A program made the position numbers and the translations under genes. Shown in pieces: positions 54,708 through 63,425 of a DNA stretch of 64,000 bases. Each line of letters opens with the position of its first letter. The first letter of the stretch is position 1. Source of the DNA: Didemnitutus sp047777955 (lineage in GTDB: Bacteria > Verrucomicrobiota > Verrucomicrobiia > Opitutales > Opitutaceae); NCBI RefSeq assembly GCF_047777955.1, contig NZ_CP180537.1, positions 2,666,001-2,730,000 of the forward strand, read 5' to 3'. The notes under the pieces were generated by a model. It saw only the letters and a list, made by a program, of their open reading frames with translations. It made no database searches and had not been told where the DNA came from.

Positions 54708-56728
54708 CGAGCGGAAGCGAGTTTAAGCAGGAACGCGAAAAGGGCGATGATGCCGCCGGAGATGGCGCAGCAGATGACGAAGCCGATGGCGTCGACCCGA
54801 TCCCACTTGGCGAACTCCCAGCTCGAGTTCGCCCCGAAGAGTTTCGTGTGGTCGAAACGCCCCGGCTGGCGGCGGGTGAGCTCCATCGCCTCGGCCTCCG
54901 CCTCCGGCGTGTCGCCGACGGGCGTCTTCATCTTGCCGTAGAAGAGGTCGACGCGGGCCTTCTCGGTCGGACGCGTCACGTAGCTGAAGACGATCAGGAA
55001 GAGGAACGGCAGGAGGCCATCGACGAAGAACTGCGCGGTCTCGCGGCCATTCGGCGTGTAGCGGGAAGTGCCGAAGCCGACGCGGTCGAGCAGCCAGCAC
55101 TCGACATTGAAGCGACCGCGGCCCTCCAGCGCACTGGCCGGGTTGGTCGGATCGATGCGGACCAGCTGTTTCCAGTAGACCGCGACGGGCTGCCCCGCGG
55201 CATCCGGCACCGAGATCGTGAGCGCCGGGCTCTGGCGGAGAGCGGGCACGTAATCGGCCGTCAGCGGGATGAAGAGGATGACCAGCGAACTCAGGATCAC
55301 GGAGGCCCAGACCGCAGGCGACGTCAGACGGCGCCAGAAGAAGATCAGCAGCACGGCGGCGCCGAACGGCACGTTCACCGTGAGCACGAGCACGACGACC
55401 GCCTGGAGGTTGTCCATCAGCAGCGCGGAGATCACACCGAGCGCGAGCACGGCGATCACCGTCCAGCGGGCGGCCTTCAGCGCGCTCTCGGCCGAGGCGT
55501 CGGGACGGATATGGCGGTAGAAATTACGGACGAAGAGCGAGGAGATGGCGAGGGCCTTGGCGGCGAGGGTCGACATCGTGCCCGCGAGCACGCCGGCGAG
55601 CATCAGTCCGGCGAGGCCGGGGCCGAGCAGGCGGTTCGACATCACGCCCCAGGTCATGTCCGGATCGGCCAGCCCGCCGACGCCGAACATCGCGATCGCG
55701 ACCAGGCCGGCGAACGCCCAGAGGATGATCATGAAGCGCTTGAGGTAGTTGCCGGACACGCCGAAGCGCGCCGCGAACTCGTTCTTGGCCGAGCCGAAGA
55801 TCGTCATGTTGTGGCTGAGCGCGTGCATCTGCACGAGGCTCGGCAGCAGCACCGCCAGGATGAACCAGCCGGACGTCCCCTGCCCGGCGAAAAGGTCCAT
55901 CATGTCCTTCGGCACCTTGTGCGCCAGCTGCCCCCAGCCGCCGATGGAGGCGAGGCCGGTGGGAATGAGCAGGATCGAAAAGACGATGATCAGCACGCTC
56001 TGCAGGCCCTCGTTCACCGCCGCGGCCGACATGCCGCCGAGCACGATGTAGGCGCCGACGATGGCCGTGAAGGCGAGGTAGAACGGGAACGGCTTCAGCA
56101 GCGTGATGTAGCTGTGCAGCTCGCCGCGCGCGTAGCGGTCGCGCAGGTCGCCCAACGTGCGCACCTCCTCGGCGGTGAGCTGGCCGGCGGGCGCGGCGCG
56201 GTCGAGCCGCTTCATCTCCTCATAGGCCCGCACCGACGCGCGCTCCTCCGCGGTCCAGGTCACGGGCGGCTTCACCACCAGCGAGGAGGCGATCTTGTAG
56301 GCCACGAAATTGGCGAAGCCGAGGAACACGCACGCGACCGCGATCTGGCTCAGGGTGTAGAGCCGGCTCAGGCCGCGGCTGTCGAAGCGGTCCTCGAACA
56401 GGTCCGCCACCGTCATCAACCGCACGCGCCGGAACCACACGTTCATGAACCAGAAATACGGGTTCATGAACACCGTCTGGAACGAGAACCAGACGCCCGC
56501 CACGCCGCGCTGGAACACGAGGCTCGCCGTGCTCACCGCGCCCTGCGGCTCGGTGGCGTTGCCGAACGAGAGGAAGAACTGGTAGAGCTTGCCGAGCTTG
56601 CGGCCGGCAAGGAAGAAGCCCTCCTCGCTCTTCGTGGCCTTCGAGGCGCGCTGGCCGATGTAGATGACCGCCGCGAAATAGGCGGCGACCACCGCGATGT
56701 CCAACCAGTGCAGGCTGCCGAAAATCAT
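54704..56728 (-). CDS. Sodium/solute symporter (SSS family), long form
   Basis: A protein of 674 residues counted from ATG 56728 (FGSLHWLDIAVVAAYFAAVIYIGQRASKATKSEEGFFLAGRKLG). An upstream ATG at 56797 would add an unlikely Pro-rich stretch. About 13-15 membrane segments are predicted; GNATEPQGAVSTASLVFQRG and AGTMSTLAAKALAISSLF correspond to sodium-binding helices. Two long hydrophilic insertions (about 155-210 and 500-560) make it larger than usual SSS proteins (about 500). It would take up a sugar linked to the oxidoreductase and RhaM that follow in the same operon. Confidence 0.88.
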   Translation of the reverse strand: MIFGSLHWLDIAVVAAYFAAVIYIGQRASKATKSEEGFFLAGRKLGKLYQFFLSFGNATEPQGAVSTASLVFQRGVAGVWFSFQTVFMNPYFWFMNVWFRRVRLMTVADLFEDRFDSRGLSRLYTLSQIAVACVFLGFANFVAYKIASSLVVKPPVTWTAEERASVRAYEEMKRLDRAAPAGQLTAEEVRTLGDLRDRYARGELHSYITLLKPFPFYLAFTAIVGAYIVLGGMSAAAVNEGLQSVLIIVFSILLIPTGLASIGGWGQLAHKVPKDMMDLFAGQGTSGWFILAVLLPSLVQMHALSHNMTIFGSAKNEFAARFGVSGNYLKRFMIILWAFAGLVAIAMFGVGGLADPDMTWGVMSNRLLGPGLAGLMLAGVLAGTMSTLAAKALAISSLFVRNFYRHIRPDASAESALKAARWTVIAVLALGVISALLMDNLQAVVVLVLTVNVPFGAAVLLIFFWRRLTSPAVWASVILSSLVILFIPLTADYVPALRQSPALTISVPDAAGQPVAVYWKQLVRIDPTNPASALEGRGRFNVECWLLDRVGFGTSRYTPNGRETAQFFVDGLLPFLFLIVFSYVTRPTEKARVDLFYGKMKTPVGDTPEAEAEAMELTRRQPGRFDHTKLFGANSSWEFAKWDRVDAIGFVICCAISGGIIALFAFLLKLASAR

Positions 56729-57024
56729 CAGATGTGTGGGGTGAAGCGGCGGAGCGGCGAAACCGGGCCAACGGAGGTTCGCTCGGATACGGGGCAACAG
56801 CGCGGGGCCAAACTACGGCCCCGTCCGGCAGCGACCACGCCGCCGCCGCCTGACAGTCCGACCTGACGCCTGCCGCCTCTGTCCATCGGGCGAAGCTGCG
56901 GCCCCGCCGCCCGCGGCGCGAACTCAAACTGTCCGTCGTGCGCCCGTCTGCCTTTCGCGCCGGGCGCCCCCAGCCTTGCTCCGCCTTGCGACCCGCGTCG
57001 CATTCGGCGAATCTCCCCGTTCCC
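56729..57024. promoter_or_regulatory. Divergent intergenic region between the symporter and oxidoreductase operons
   Basis: These 296 bases separate oppositely transcribed units and must contain two promoters. The only obvious structure is a palindrome GGGGCC-AAACTAC-GGCCCC near 56807-56825. No consensus -10/-35 pair stands out in this GC-rich stretch. Confidence 0.35.
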
Positions 57025-58370
57025 ATGCCTCCCCAACGCATCGCCCTCGTCGGCACCGGCGGCCGCGCCCTCTCCTTCGTCGAGCCCGTCTTCGCGAAAT
57101 ACCGCGCGCACAACGAGCTCGTCGCCTTCCTCGACCCGAGCCCCACGCGCATGGCCTACTACAACGAGCTCATCGCCGCGCGCTGGTCGGCCGCGCCCGT
57201 CCCCACCTTCGCCCCGGCGCAGTTCGACGAGATGCTGCGCGCCACGCGTCCGAAGATCGTCATCGTCTGCTCCGTCGACGCCACGCACCACGACTACATC
57301 GTCCGCGCCCTGCGCGCCGGCTGCGACGTCATCACGGAAAAGCCGCTCACGATCGACGCCGAGAAATGCGCCGCCATCCTCGCCGCGCAGCGCGAGAGTG
57401 GCCGCCGCGTGCGCGTGGCCTTCAACTACCGCTGGGGCCCCTTCCGCACCAAGGTCCGCGAGCTCCTCGCCGGCGGCACCATCGGCCGCGTGCAGTCGGT
57501 CAACCTCGAGTATCTCCTCGATACCTCGCACGGCGCCGACTACTTCCGCCGCTGGCACTCGCACCTGGCGCAGTCCGGCGGCCTGCTCGTCCACAAGTCC
57601 ACCCACCACTTCGACCTCGTGAACTGGTGGCTCGACGCCATCCCCGCCCAGGTCTTCGCCCACGGCGCGCTCGTCTACTACGGCAAGCAGAACGCCCTCG
57701 CGCGCGGCGACGAGCGCTGGACGCGCTACCCGCGCTACACCGGCGCGGAGACGGGCGATGATCCCTTCAAGCTCGACCTGCGCGAGAGCGAGAGCTTCCG
57801 GAAACTCTACCTCGACGCGGAGAAGGACACCGGCTACCTGCGCGACCAAAACGTCTTCCGCGACGGCATCGACATCTACGACCAGATGAACGCCCTCGTC
57901 CGCTATCGCACGGGCCAGGTGCTCAACTACTCGCTCGTCGCCTACAGCCCGCGCGAGGGCATGCGCGTCACCTTCAACGGCGACCGCGGCCGCCTCGAAT
58001 ACCACGAGTTCATCGGCTCGCACATGAACCGCGCCGTCGTCAGCTCCGAGTTCAAGCTCGAGCAGCACGGCAGCGCCGAAGCCGAGGGCGAGTGGATCCG
58101 CGTCTTCCCGCATTTCAAGCCCAGCTACCTCGTCCCGATGCCGCCCGCCACCGGCCCGCACGGCGGCGCCGACGAAGTCATGACCGAACAGCTCTTCTCC
58201 CCGCTCCGCCCGCCGACCCGTGGCACCGCTCCGCCGGCCACGAACAGGGCGCGGCCTCCATTCTCGTCGGCATCGCCGCCAACCGTTCGATCCAGACCGG
58301 CGCGCCGGTCGTCATCACCGACCTCGTCCCGCTCCGGCCCGGCGCGCAGCGCCTCAGCGAGTTCGTCTGA
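57025..58370 (+). CDS. Gfo/Idh/MocA family oxidoreductase (frame disrupted near 58204-58208)
   Basis: The N-terminal Rossmann domain starts IALVGTGGRALSFVEPVFAKY, and DVITEKPLTIDAEKCAAIL carries the EKP motif. FNYRWGPFRTKVRELL and GGLLVHKSTHHFDLVNWW follow in the substrate domain (His pair). The frame breaks in CTCCGCCCGCC (58204-58214). Adding one C gives L-P-P-A-D-P-W-H-R-S, and the second frame ends AANRSIQTGAPVVITDLVPLRPGAQRLSEFV. The protein is about 448 residues, of the long form seen in pectin and uronate loci. The next gene begins one base after the stop. Confidence 0.82.
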
Positions 58371-58371
58371 C

Positions 58372-59619
58372 ATGCGCACCTCCCTCCGCGTCCTCGCCGG
58401 TCTCGCGCTCGGCATCGCCGTCCCGGGCCGCGCCGCTCCCGCGTTCGCCGCACGCACCTTCGACCTCACGCCGCCGGCGAAGCTGGGCGCCTTCGCCGCC
58501 GCCGCCGGCGCCGGTTTCGACCTCGGCACGCGGCCGCAAGGCGACGCGCCGTTCTACTTCTCCGTCGCCGCGCCCGAGGGCAACTACCGCGTCACCGTCG
58601 TCCTCGGCGACGCCGCCGCGCCGGCCGCGACGCTGGTGCGCGCCGAGTCGCGCCGGCTGATGCTTGAGACCGTGCGCACAGCCGCCGGCGCATTCGCGGA
58701 GCGCAGCTTCATCGTCAACGTCCGCCGTGCCGCGCTCCCGCCGCCGCCGGCCAACGCGCCCGGCGCGGACACGGTGGCGCTGAAGCCGCGCGAACAAGGC
58801 TCGTTCACCTGGGACGACAAGCTCACCCTCGAGTTCAACGGCCCCGCGCCGCGCGTGCGCTCGATCCGGATCGAGCCGGTCGACGTGCCGACGGTGTTCC
58901 TGCTCGGCGATTCCACCGTCACCGACCAGCGCTCCGATCCCGCCGCCAGCTGGGGCCAGATGCTGCCGCGCTTCTTCCGCGCCGACATCGCGATCGCGAA
59001 TCACGCCGAGTCGGGCGAGACCCTGAAATCCTTCCTTGCCGAGCACCGCCTCGCCAAGGTCCTCAGCCTCGTGCGCCGCGGCGACTGGATGCTGATCCAG
59101 TTCGGCCACAACGACCAGAAGGCCAACTGGCCGCAGACCTACGCCGAGGCCCACACCACCTATCGCGCCTACCTGGAGAGCTTCATTGCCGAAGCGAAGC
59201 TCCGCGGCGTGCAGCCGGTCCTCGTCACCTCGCCCGAGCGCCGCACCTTCGCGTCCGACGGCAAAATCCACAGCACCCACGGCGACTATCCCGCCGTCGT
59301 GCGCGAAGTCGCCGCGGAGGAAAACATTCCCTGCCTCGACCTGCGCGCCGCCAGCGCCGCGTTCTACGAAGCCCTCGGCCCGCAGCGCGCCCTGCTCGCC
59401 TTCAACGACGGCGGCAAGGACGCCACGCACCACAATTCCTACGGCGCCTACGTGCTCGCCGCCTCGGTCGCCGACGCGATCCGCGTGCAGGTCCCGGCCC
59501 TCGCCGCGCACCTCGCGCCCGACTTCGCCGGCTTCGATCCGCACCGCCCGCCGCCGCTCGAGTCGCTCGCGCTGCCGCCGAGCCCGGTGCGGACGGACGA
59601 GAAGATCGCCGGCAACTGA
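58372..59619 (+). CDS. SGNH hydrolase, rhamnogalacturonan acetylesterase-like (CE12 type)
   Basis: A protein of 415 residues with a signal peptide (about 1-28). An N-terminal beta domain (about 30-165; FDLGTRPQGDAPFYFSVAAPEGNYRVTV) precedes the SGNH fold. Block I is VFLLGDSTVTDQ (Ser), block II includes NHAESGETLKSFL (Gly/oxyanion), block III is IQFGHNDQKANWP (Asn), and block V is FNDGGKDATHHNSYGAY (Asp and His). All catalytic residues are present. It would deacetylate rhamnogalacturonan I, in line with the rhamnosidase, pectate lyases and RhaM elsewhere in the window. Confidence 0.88.
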   Translation: MRTSLRVLAGLALGIAVPGRAAPAFAARTFDLTPPAKLGAFAAAAGAGFDLGTRPQGDAPFYFSVAAPEGNYRVTVVLGDAAAPAATLVRAESRRLMLETVRTAAGAFAERSFIVNVRRAALPPPPANAPGADTVALKPREQGSFTWDDKLTLEFNGPAPRVRSIRIEPVDVPTVFLLGDSTVTDQRSDPAASWGQMLPRFFRADIAIANHAESGETLKSFLAEHRLAKVLSLVRRGDWMLIQFGHNDQKANWPQTYAEAHTTYRAYLESFIAEAKLRGVQPVLVTSPERRTFASDGKIHSTHGDYPAVVREVAAEENIPCLDLRAASAAFYEALGPQRALLAFNDGGKDATHHNSYGAYVLAASVADAIRVQVPALAAHLAPDFAGFDPHRPPPLESLALPPSPVRTDEKIAGN

Positions 59620-59643
59620 GCGCCAACCGCGCGCCTGCCGCGG

Positions 59644-60288
59644 CTATTCGCCGCGCAGGGCCGCCGCGAGAGCGGCCAGCTTGGCAGGGTCCTTCACGCC
59701 GGGCGAGGCTTCGACGCCGCTGTTCACGTCGATGAACTTCGCCTGGCTCTTCGTGATCGCCTCGCGGACGTTCTCGGGCTTGAGGCCGCCAGCGAGCACC
59801 CAGCGCACCTTCTTGAACTTGCCCTGGAGCCACGCGAACGCCGCCCAGTCCCCGGTCTTGCCGGTGCCGCCGTGCTGGTTCGGATCGTAGGCGTCGAGGA
59901 GGAACGTGTCGGCCAGCGGCACGAAGCACGGATCGAGCTCGCGGCCGGGCGGCACCCGCGGCGCCAACCAGAGCTTGTGCGGCGAGATGACGTCGGTCCA
60001 CAGCGCCGCCTCGAAGAACGGCGTCTCGTTGGGGAAGTGCAGCTGGATGAAATCGAACCCCGCGTCGCGCACGCGCGCGATCGCATCGCTATCCGAATAG
60101 ACCAGCACGCCGACCTTCGGCAGCGCGGGAAGCTCGGGCCGCAGCTGGGCGAACTTTTCCAGCGTGATATGGCGCGGCGACGCCGGGTGCAGCACGAAGC
60201 CCAGGTAGTCGGCGCCGATCCCGGCGGCCGCGTGGGCGTCGGCCGCGGAGGTCAGGCCGCAAATCTTGAGGTGGATGTCGTGGATCAT
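59644..60288 (-). CDS. trpF: N-(5'-phosphoribosyl)anthranilate isomerase
   Basis: A TIM-barrel protein of 214 residues, normal length. LKICGLTSAADA carries the general base Cys and VLHPASPRHI the phosphate-side loop. Then come FLLDAYDPNQHGGTGKTGDW (acid Asp) and VLAGGLKPENV, IDVNSGVEASPGVKD. It catalyses the Amadori rearrangement in tryptophan synthesis. No other trp gene is nearby; it follows an aminotransferase gene with an 18-base gap. Confidence 0.95.
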   Translation of the reverse strand: MIHDIHLKICGLTSAADAHAAAGIGADYLGFVLHPASPRHITLEKFAQLRPELPALPKVGVLVYSDSDAIARVRDAGFDFIQLHFPNETPFFEAALWTDVISPHKLWLAPRVPPGRELDPCFVPLADTFLLDAYDPNQHGGTGKTGDWAAFAWLQGKFKKVRWVLAGGLKPENVREAITKSQAKFIDVNSGVEASPGVKDPAKLAALAAALRGE

Positions 60289-60306
60289 CCGAACCGTCTT
60301 ATTCGG

Positions 60307-61407
60307 TCATCCCGCGAAAGAGTTAACCGCCGCGATCACGTGGGCGACCTGTTCGTCCGTGAGCTCGGGGAAGATCGGCAGGCTGACGCAGCGTTCGCTG
60401 GTGCGCTCCGCCACCGGCAGGCTGCCCTGGGCATAGCCGAGGGACGCGTAGCACGGCTGCAGGTGCATCGGCCCCGGGTAAATGATGTCCGTGCCCACGC
60501 CTTGCTGCTCGAGGTGCGCGCGCAGCGCGTCACGGCGGGCATGCAGGATCGTGAACTGGTGCCAGACGCTCTCGCCGTAGGCCGGCACGACCGGGAGCGT
60601 GACGGCCGGGTGCTTGATCCCGGCGCGATACTGCGCGGCGATCGCCCGGCGGCGCGCAGTGTAGGCGTCGATGTGCTTCAGCTTGATGGCGAGGATCGCG
60701 CCCTGGAAGCCGTCCATGCGGAAGTTGAAGCCGACCTCCGTGTGCAGGTAGCGCTTGGGCGAGCCGTGCACGCGCAGCAGCTGCGCCTTGTCCATCACGG
60801 CGGCGTGCTTGGACACGAACGCCCCGCCCTCGCCGCAGGCGCCGAGGTTCTTGGTCGGATAGAAGCTGAACGTGCCGCAGTCGCCGATCGCGCCGACCGG
60901 CGCGCCCTTGTAGCGCGCGCCGACGGCCTGCGCGCAGTCCTCGACGACGAACAGCCGGTGCCGCGCCGCGATGGCCATGATCTCGTCCATGCGCGCGGGC
61001 TGGCCGAAGATGTGCACGACCACGATGCCCTTCGTGCGCGGCGTGATCGCGCGCTCGATCGCCTCGGGGCTGATGCACCAGGTGTCCGGATCGATGTCGA
61101 CGAACACCGGCGTGGCGCCGACGTAGCTGATGCCCCAGCAGCTCGAGGCAAAGGTGAACGGCGTGGTGATGACCTCGTCGCCCGGGCCGAAGCCGCCGCA
61201 GAGCGAGCCGATGTGCAGCGGCGAGGTGCCGCTGTTCATGCCGAGCGTGCGCGCGTAGCCGAACTTCGCGCTGAAGCCCTTCTCGAAATCCTCCACGTCC
61301 TTGCCCAGGCAGAAACGCGTGGCGTCGTAGGTGGCGGCCAGCGCGGCGAGGACTTCGTCGCGAATGGCCTGATGCTGGGGCTTCAGATCGAGGAACGGGA
61401 CTTTCAT
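60307..61407 (-). CDS. DegT/DnrJ/EryC1/StrS family aminotransferase
   Basis: A PLP-dependent enzyme of 366 residues. FLDLKPQHQAIRDEVLAAL opens the protein. NSGTSPLHIG binds cofactor phosphate, VVEDCAQAVGARYKG carries the Asp and Gln of the active site, and FSFYPTKNLGACGEGGAF holds the Schiff-base Lys. These enzymes transfer an amino group to a keto nucleotide sugar for surface glycans. ATG 61407 is chosen because it directly precedes the conserved start; an upstream ATG at 61428 would add seven residues. It lies between trpF and hemD, unusual company for a surface-sugar enzyme. Confidence 0.9.
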   Translation of the reverse strand: MKVPFLDLKPQHQAIRDEVLAALAATYDATRFCLGKDVEDFEKGFSAKFGYARTLGMNSGTSPLHIGSLCGGFGPGDEVITTPFTFASSCWGISYVGATPVFVDIDPDTWCISPEAIERAITPRTKGIVVVHIFGQPARMDEIMAIAARHRLFVVEDCAQAVGARYKGAPVGAIGDCGTFSFYPTKNLGACGEGGAFVSKHAAVMDKAQLLRVHGSPKRYLHTEVGFNFRMDGFQGAILAIKLKHIDAYTARRRAIAAQYRAGIKHPAVTLPVVPAYGESVWHQFTILHARRDALRAHLEQQGVGTDIIYPGPMHLQPCYASLGYAQGSLPVAERTSERCVSLPIFPELTDEQVAHVIAAVNSFAG

Positions 61408-61490
61408 GAGGAAGGGCCCACGGAACACACGGAAGGCGCGGAATTCAATCCGACATATTCCGGGCGTTCGCGGCGGGCCGCGGATGGGAA

Positions 61491-62285
61491 TCAGAGCTTC
61501 CGGAGGAGCGCCTCGACCAGCGACCCGAGATTCGCCTGCGGCGCCTCGAAATCGACCGGCAGCCCGAGCTGCTTCATCGTCGCCGTCGTCGTCGCGCCGA
61601 TGCTGCCGGCGAGCGGGCGCCGGGCCTTGGCGCCGAGCTTCAGCGCCGCGGCCTGGTCGAAGAACGACTGCGCGGCGGATGGACTGGCGAAGAGGATCGC
61701 ATCGGCGCCCTTGGCGCGGAAGTCGCCCGCAACCGGGTTCTGGGCCAGGTCGGTCTCCTCGGTCTTGTAGATCGGCAGCGTGTCGACGATCGCGCGGGCC
61801 TCGTGGAGCTTCTCCACCAGCGTGTCGCGGTTGAGATTGCCGGTGACGACTAGGACCTTGGCGCTGTCGATCGACTCGCGCTCGATCATCGCCTGCGCGA
61901 GTTCCTCGGCGTTGGCCTTCTTCGGCTGGAGCTCGACGCGCAGGTGGTAGCCGCGGACGACGTCGGCGGTCGCCTCGCCCACGACCGCGATGCGCACGAG
62001 CCCGAGCGCCCGGATGTCCTCAAATCCCTTGAGGAACTCCTCGAAGAAGAACCGGGCGCCGTTGGCGCTAGTGAAGACGATCCACTCGTATTGCGTCAGC
62101 TCGGCGAAGACCTCGACCAGCGTCTGCTTGTCGTAATGCTTCGTGACTTGGATGAGCGGCAGCTCGATCACCTCGGCGCCCTGGGCCTCGAGCTGGGCGC
62201 GCCACTCGGCGCATTGCTCGCGCGGGCGGGTGAGGACGATGCGGCGGCCGGCGAGCGGCAGGGAGGAGGAGGATTTGGCGGCCAT
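61491..62285 (-). CDS. hemD: Uroporphyrinogen-III synthase
   Basis: A protein of 264 residues with two similar alpha/beta domains: AGRRIVLTRPREQCAEW, EWIVFTSANGARFFFEEF, IAVVGEATADVVRGY, and DAILFASPSAAQSFF, SIGATTTATMKQLGL. It closes hydroxymethylbilane to uroporphyrinogen III, the heme and siroheme precursor. The start overlaps the hemC stop by one base (TGATG), so the two are coupled. Confidence 0.92.
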   Translation of the reverse strand: MAAKSSSSLPLAGRRIVLTRPREQCAEWRAQLEAQGAEVIELPLIQVTKHYDKQTLVEVFAELTQYEWIVFTSANGARFFFEEFLKGFEDIRALGLVRIAVVGEATADVVRGYHLRVELQPKKANAEELAQAMIERESIDSAKVLVVTGNLNRDTLVEKLHEARAIVDTLPIYKTEETDLAQNPVAGDFRAKGADAILFASPSAAQSFFDQAAALKLGAKARRPLAGSIGATTTATMKQLGLPVDFEAPQANLGSLVEALLRKL

Positions 62286-63130
62286 CAGAAACCGAGCTCC
62301 TTGAGGATGCGCGCGGCGGTCGCCTGCGGCGCGGCGAAATCGGCGCCGGTGAGCGGGAAGCGGCGGATGCCCGTGCGCTCGTGGAAAAAGTGCAGCGTGT
62401 CGTCCGTCGCGTGCGCGGCGAAGGCCACCTGGCAGCCGCCGCCGATCTGCGCCTGGAAGGCGCGCTCGAGCGTGACATTGCGGAAAGTCGCGGCGTCGAG
62501 CGCCGGCGCCAGCTGCGCGGCGAGGTCGGTGCGGCATTGGATGGCGATCGCGCCCTGCCCCACGGCCGGCACGCTTTCCTCGAACTTCAGCGGGCGGAAG
62601 GTCACGCCCGGCCAGCTGTGGATGCCGAGGCGGCGCATGCCGGCAGCGGCGAGGATCGTCGCGTCGGCGTCGCCCTGCGCGATCTTCTTCAGGCGCGTGT
62701 CGACGTTGCCGCGGATCTCGGTGAACTTCACGCCCGGGAACAGTTTCGCCACCTGCAGCTGGCGACGCGGGCTGCTGGAGCCGATGGTCGCGGGCGTGGT
62801 GACGCCCGCGCGGAGCACGAGCACGTCGTGCGTGAGTTCGCGCGGCAGGAAGCCGGCGACGGTGAGGCCGGCGGGATTCTCGCCCGGCAGGTCCTTGCAG
62901 CTGTGCACGGCGGCGTGCGCGTCGCCGCGCAGGAGCGCCTGCTCGAGCTCGGCGGTGAAGAGGCCCTTGCCGCCCTGCTTGATCAGCGACCAGTCGGTCT
63001 GGCGGTCGCCGGTCGTCACGATCTTCAGCAGTTCGCATTCGGCGCCCAGCTTCTCGGCAAAGCGCGCGGCGACCATGTTGGTCTGCGCGAGCGCGAGCGG
63101 GCTCTTGCGGGTGGCGAGGAGGAGTTTCAT
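62285..63130 (-). CDS. hemC: Hydroxymethylbilane synthase (porphobilinogen deaminase)
   Basis: A protein of 281 residues, somewhat shorter than E. coli HemC (313). LLLATRKSPLALAQTNMV starts the protein. LIKQGGKGLFTAELEQALL and AVHSCKDLPGENPAGL are substrate loops, SSSPRRQLQV and EIRGNVDTRLKKI contact the pyrrole chain, and GGGCQVAFAAHA contains the Cys that carries the dipyrromethane cofactor. ATG 63130 is 17 bases after the encoded end of tRNA-Val, so transcription may continue through the tRNA gene. Confidence 0.95.
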   Translation of the reverse strand: MKLLLATRKSPLALAQTNMVAARFAEKLGAECELLKIVTTGDRQTDWSLIKQGGKGLFTAELEQALLRGDAHAAVHSCKDLPGENPAGLTVAGFLPRELTHDVLVLRAGVTTPATIGSSSPRRQLQVAKLFPGVKFTEIRGNVDTRLKKIAQGDADATILAAAGMRRLGIHSWPGVTFRPLKFEESVPAVGQGAIAIQCRTDLAAQLAPALDAATFRNVTLERAFQAQIGGGCQVAFAAHATDDTLHFFHERTGIRRFPLTGADFAAPQATAARILKELGF

Positions 63131-63146
63131 GCGGAAAGGGAGGAGC

Positions 63147-63223
63147 TGGTGGACGCTGAGGGACTCGAACCCCCGACCCTCTCGGTGTAAACGAGATGCT
63201 CTAACCAACTGAGCTAAGCGTCC
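63147..63223 (-). tRNA. tRNA-Val (anticodon TAC)
   Basis: The minus strand folds as a complete tRNA: acceptor GGACGCT with AGCGTCC, D-arm TAGCTCAGTTGGTTAGAGC, anticodon stem TCTCG/CGAGA with loop TTTACAC (anticodon TAC), and T-arm GGGGGTTCGAGTCCCTC. The discriminator is A and CCA is encoded. It lies between asd and hemC. Confidence 0.95.
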
Positions 63224-63329
63224 GAAGTTCGAACGACGAAACGGCAGCCCCTCCCCCCTCGCAAGGAGAAAGCCGGTGCGGGTCTTGTCGGGGAGACCGC
63301 GCGGTTTGTCGCGGGCGCCAGCGCCCATC

Positions 63330-63404
63330 GTCGGGCGGGGTCGCCGAACTCCGCCTTGCTGGGGAAAAGCACGTTCGCGTCGGGGTTCGGCGACCCCGCC
63401 CGAC
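63330..63404. repeat. REP-like palindrome upstream of the tRNA-Val gene
   Basis: Arms of 20 bases, 63330-63349 (GTCGGGCGGGGTCGCCGAAC) and 63385-63404, are perfect inverted copies, 35 bases apart. Base order resembles the palindrome at 24393-24464 (GTAGGGCGGGGTC...). It occupies the noncoding gap between tRNA-Val and asd. Confidence 0.7.
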
Positions 63405-63425
63405 AACCGCGCGCACAGCCCGCGC

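Noticed and set aside
63160..63230. Plus-strand peptide reading LRDSNPRPSRCK at the tRNA-Val locus
   Set aside because: This is the antisense translation of the tRNA gene, a common false ORF.
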